Source: a virus. From it: a stretch of DNA of 23,967 nt. This document shows, one piece after another, positions 21,743 to 23,967 of the stretch. Location of the stretch: positions 1 to 23,967 of the IMG/VR virus record IMGVR_UViG_3300050821_002693. One strand, 5' to 3'. Under the pieces are notes generated by a model. It worked only from the letters and a program-made list of their open reading frames with translations, did not search any database and was not told where the DNA came from. Both the position numbers and the translations under genes were made by a program. Position 1 is the first letter of the stretch. Each line of letters starts with the position of its first letter.

Positions 21743-22234
21743 TCACACGTAAACTATTTTAGCTGTGTAAGTCGCAGCATTAGGATTGGCAATGACCTTT
21801 AGGGTGATGAATCCTGCCCCTTCAGGCTGAAGTTGAGTGGTGCTAATATACCGCCCAGAGCCGTCCATGAGAGCTGTCCACACAGTCATCTTATAGGCTG
21901 CGGAGGTAGTCTGAGTCAGATATGCCCCATCTGCATCTACAGCCGCGTCCTGTACATCAATCTCAGCGACTCCGGGGTTAGCTGAAGCTATCACCTGAAC
22001 CATACACCCAGGAGGTGCTCCCCCACCCGGACGGGCAGCCAAAACCACCGCTATACTACGCTCCCCGACTTGGACAGCCTCAGTGATTACGTTACTGTCA
22101 TTGGGGGTGGAGATTTGTCCTGGGTTATTGGGAGATGTGCCAAATACATACTTCTGATCCCCTGGCCATAGCACTGTAGGGGGTATGGGGTTAGGAAGCA
22201 TCGTGCCCAACCCAGAATTGGCATAAGAAGGCAT
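21743..22234 (-). CDS. Small structural protein, unknown family
   Basis: A 163-residue protein from ATG 22234 (MPSYANSGLGTMLPNPIPPT), with AGAGAGGTG seven bases upstream; a TTG three bases earlier is less likely. It is rich in Ala, Gly, Pro and Val. Beta-type phrases include SIAVVLAARPGGGAPPGC and ITLKVIANPNAATYTAKIVY, as expected for a virion decoration or fibre-associated protein. It has no export signal or catalytic motif. It lies between two spike genes and is preceded by the palindromic motif. The family is not recognised. Confidence 0.78.
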   Translation of the reverse strand: MPSYANSGLGTMLPNPIPPTVLWPGDQKYVFGTSPNNPGQISTPNDSNVITEAVQVGERSIAVVLAARPGGGAPPGCMVQVIASANPGVAEIDVQDAAVDADGAYLTQTTSAAYKMTVWTALMDGSGRYISTTQLQPEGAGFITLKVIANPNAATYTAKIVYV

Positions 22235-22253
22235 CAAAACACCTCTCTCAAAG

Positions 22254-22266
22254 TGTAATCATTACA
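22254..22266. repeat. Palindromic junction motif, copy 11
   Basis: In the gene direction: ACCTAG-TGTAATGATTACA-CTTTGAGAGAGG. It abuts the TAG stop of the upstream spike (22267-22269) and ends 19 bases before the ATG at 22234. Confidence 0.95.
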
Positions 22267-23967
22267 CTAGGTACCACAGGCTATGAATGAAATGTTGTCT
22301 GTACCTGTTCCAGTAAAAGTAATTGATGTTCCACTAGCAGGTACACCCTTACTAGGATTCGCAATTGTTGTGAGATCATTAGTGCTCACGAAAAAAGTAC
22401 TTGAACTTGTGAATGCGGGATTAAGCCCAGTAATCGTGGATGTACCACCAGAAAGTGTAGCAATCCCGGCAACACAGTGAGCTTTCTGTCCAGCAACATT
22501 CGTGCATCCCCCATTCGTGGCAATCGTACCGCAAGTCGTAACTGAATTTACGTAAGACTCCCCTGCGGTACTTACATTCCCTACCGCAACTGGGGCTGGG
22601 GTATACCCTGCATTCCATAGGAGGGGAACTGCTGCTGAGTTGATATTAGTATTACCTACAAAACTCCCTATCGCCCCCCCACTGAAGGCCACAAATTCAG
22701 TGGCCGTCTCTCCTCCGTAAGTGGCTAGGTAGTTATGGTTGAACATCAACTGCCCACCCGTCTGAGTGGCGAAGGATGTTGGGGAACCTGTTGTACGTGC
22801 ATCCTCAAAGTGTGAAGAGGCTATGTCCGTCACACCATTGCTGGTAAACCAATTTGTCACTACACCAGCAGCTTGGTTGAACCAGTGGCATTCAACACAG
22901 TGGAATATTCCACTAGATAAATCACTGACCCATACAGATGAGGCATTCGCCATGAGTAGCTGCTCAATCCACACGGGATTGCTATTGGTGATATTCACTA
23001 GTGTGGCACAATTGAAGGCTTGCCCGCCCTCTACCTTATTGTCATCAGCAGACCCACCAACTTGTAGTGCGACACTACTTGCAGCACTAGAGCACGCACC
23101 AAAGACTACATCGCTAAACTTTGCGCTATTAGCATTTGATAAGGTTTCCGTTTGGAACCCAATGATCGTTGCATTCTTAACTTTGCAATGTACACACCCG
23201 TTTGACGGGCCAACAGAAATACCTGTGGCCGTAGCCCCTGCGCTAGTCTCAATCAACTCAAGGTCTTCTACAGACCCATTGATACTGTAGGACGCACCAG
23301 TATCAATAGTGAGGGCAATACCAGTGTTAGGAGTATACTGTAGACAGGTAGAGGGTACACCTTGCCCCTTTAGATAGACAGGCTTCCCGTTTGTATTGAG
23401 TAGGATTGGTGTTGAGTAGGCATAGCAGGTGGGAGATGCTGCTACATCAATTGTACCCCCAGTAGAGCCAAGCCCAGAAGCGTAAGCGGAGTTTATCCAT
23501 CCTCCAACATCCGTGCCAGCCCATAATTGGGGATTAGATGGGGATACACATGGGCGGGCATTAACTACCGTACAGGTGATGGTCCCCGTAAAGGTAGTGA
23601 GGCCAGAGAAGCTAGAGCTACTTGAGAATGAGTTACTTCCAACCCAGGTATTATTTAGGGCCAATCCAGGTAGGCCACTTAGGGATGGAAGTGATACTCC
23701 TATAATCTTGACTGTAGGGGTGATGGTAGGGGAATAGAACTGTACGTAGTATATACCAGATGCGGCGAACACATTCCAGTTTCCAAGTTGGTCACTGGTG
23801 GTAGGGTTAATCGCGGGGATGGATAGTGCGGGGTCCTGGAATATGGAAGACAATCCCGCGCACGGTGTAACTCCATTACCCTCTTGTAGCACTGTGCCGT
23901 TAGTGGATGCTGAAGCATTGGCGTGGACTAGCTGAAAAACTATTGTGGTGGGGGATACGGTGAGGAT
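22267..23967 (-). CDS. Tail spike with beta-helix body, partial (N-terminus beyond the window end)
   Basis: The frame is open from base 23967 to TAG 22267, giving 566 residues. The first in-window GTG (23892) has coding-like sequence upstream (VSPTTIVFQLVHANASASTN), so the gene probably starts outside the window. The N-terminal part contains QLGNWNVFAASGIYYVQFYS, like the beta-sandwich 'NG.Y.VQF.SP' units of phage fibres. The middle opens with WINSAYASGLGSTGGTIDVA, the usual entry to a pectate-lyase-fold spike, followed by right-handed helix-like rungs (VYLKGQGVPSTCL, IDTGASYSINGSVEDLELIE). The C-terminus is a small beta domain ending DNISFIACGT. Role: receptor binding or sugar depolymerisation, inferred. 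Confidence 0.85.
   Translation of the reverse strand: MLTVSPTTIVFQLVHANASASTNGTVLQEGNGVTPCAGLSSIFQDPALSIPAINPTTSDQLGNWNVFAASGIYYVQFYSPTITPTVKIIGVSLPSLSGLPGLALNNTWVGSNSFSSSSSFSGLTTFTGTITCTVVNARPCVSPSNPQLWAGTDVGGWINSAYASGLGSTGGTIDVAASPTCYAYSTPILLNTNGKPVYLKGQGVPSTCLQYTPNTGIALTIDTGASYSINGSVEDLELIETSAGATATGISVGPSNGCVHCKVKNATIIGFQTETLSNANSAKFSDVVFGACSSAASSVALQVGGSADDNKVEGGQAFNCATLVNITNSNPVWIEQLLMANASSVWVSDLSSGIFHCVECHWFNQAAGVVTNWFTSNGVTDIASSHFEDARTTGSPTSFATQTGGQLMFNHNYLATYGGETATEFVAFSGGAIGSFVGNTNINSAAVPLLWNAGYTPAPVAVGNVSTAGESYVNSVTTCGTIATNGGCTNVAGQKAHCVAGIATLSGGTSTITGLNPAFTSSSTFFVSTNDLTTIANPSKGVPASGTSITFTGTGTDNISFIACGT

Noticed and set aside
2787-22266. CRISPR-like array made of the repeated 13-mer
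   Set aside because: The copies are separated by whole genes of varying size, not by short spacers, and no cas gene is present.
48-23737. Many plus-strand reading frames of 60-170 codons
   Set aside because: All lie opposite well-supported minus-strand genes, lack ribosome binding sites and show no recognisable protein features.
1-23967. tRNA genes, insertion sequences, integrase or attachment sites, lysis cassette
   Set aside because: I looked for tRNA-like cloverleaf arms, transposase or integrase motifs, and holin/endolysin features and saw none that could be supported.

Overview
The window looks like part of the virion-structure and DNA-packaging region of a tailed double-stranded DNA bacteriophage or prophage. 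Every convincing gene is on the minus strand, so transcription runs from base 23967 towards base 1. Genes are tightly packed with ATGA, TAATG and abutting stop/start junctions. The recognisable set is a large terminase, a large portal (760 aa), a separate scaffold, a capsid protein, a neck/adaptor-like protein and several big beta-rich spike or tail proteins. No tape-measure or sheath gene is visible, which points to a short-tailed (podovirus-like) virion, although the tail region runs off both ends. Three predicted exported proteins, including one with a malectin-type domain, resemble proteins typical of Acidobacteriota, so a soil acidobacterial host is my best inference. It is not proven by the sequence.

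Layout in transcription order: a partial tail spike (23967-22267); a small structural protein and a possible small terminase (22234-21172); a spike/exported-protein cassette (21172-17827) holding a beta-helix-like spike, a secreted protein and a malectin-domain protein, with clearly more CpG than its surroundings; a 57-residue gene and the large terminase (17822-16051); a run of short genes (16054-14439); a 587-residue protein with a signal peptide (14539-12776); three small phage-type genes (12774-12227); two accessory genes and a 66-residue gene (12185-11299); portal, scaffold and major capsid protein (11299-6417); a group I intron at the 3' end of the capsid gene (about 6422-6076), followed by a free-standing endonuclease VII-type HNH gene; then two unknown proteins, the neck protein, a small structural protein and two tail proteins, the last leaving the window at base 1. 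That last gene has no stop codon in the window and was read by hand.

The most striking feature is a perfect 13-base palindrome, TGTAAT(C/G)ATTACA, found 11 times. Nine copies lie at gene junctions and two lie inside short reading frames that may themselves be fused junctions. The flanks often extend it to AAGTGTAATNATTACACTT. It divides the window into about a dozen transcriptional segments. In several copies it supplies the stop codon of one gene, and in two it also supplies the start codon of the next (terminase and spike). It resembles in concept the start-associated sequences of some mycobacteriophages, but the sequence is different and I do not recognise it. It is the best candidate for an undescribed regulatory system here.

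A second point of interest is the 3' end of the capsid gene. It holds a well-formed group I intron core (P2, P3, P7, P8 and P9 pairings visible), a 19-base direct repeat either side of the core, and an endonuclease gene whose ribosome binding site is folded into a 10-bp hairpin.
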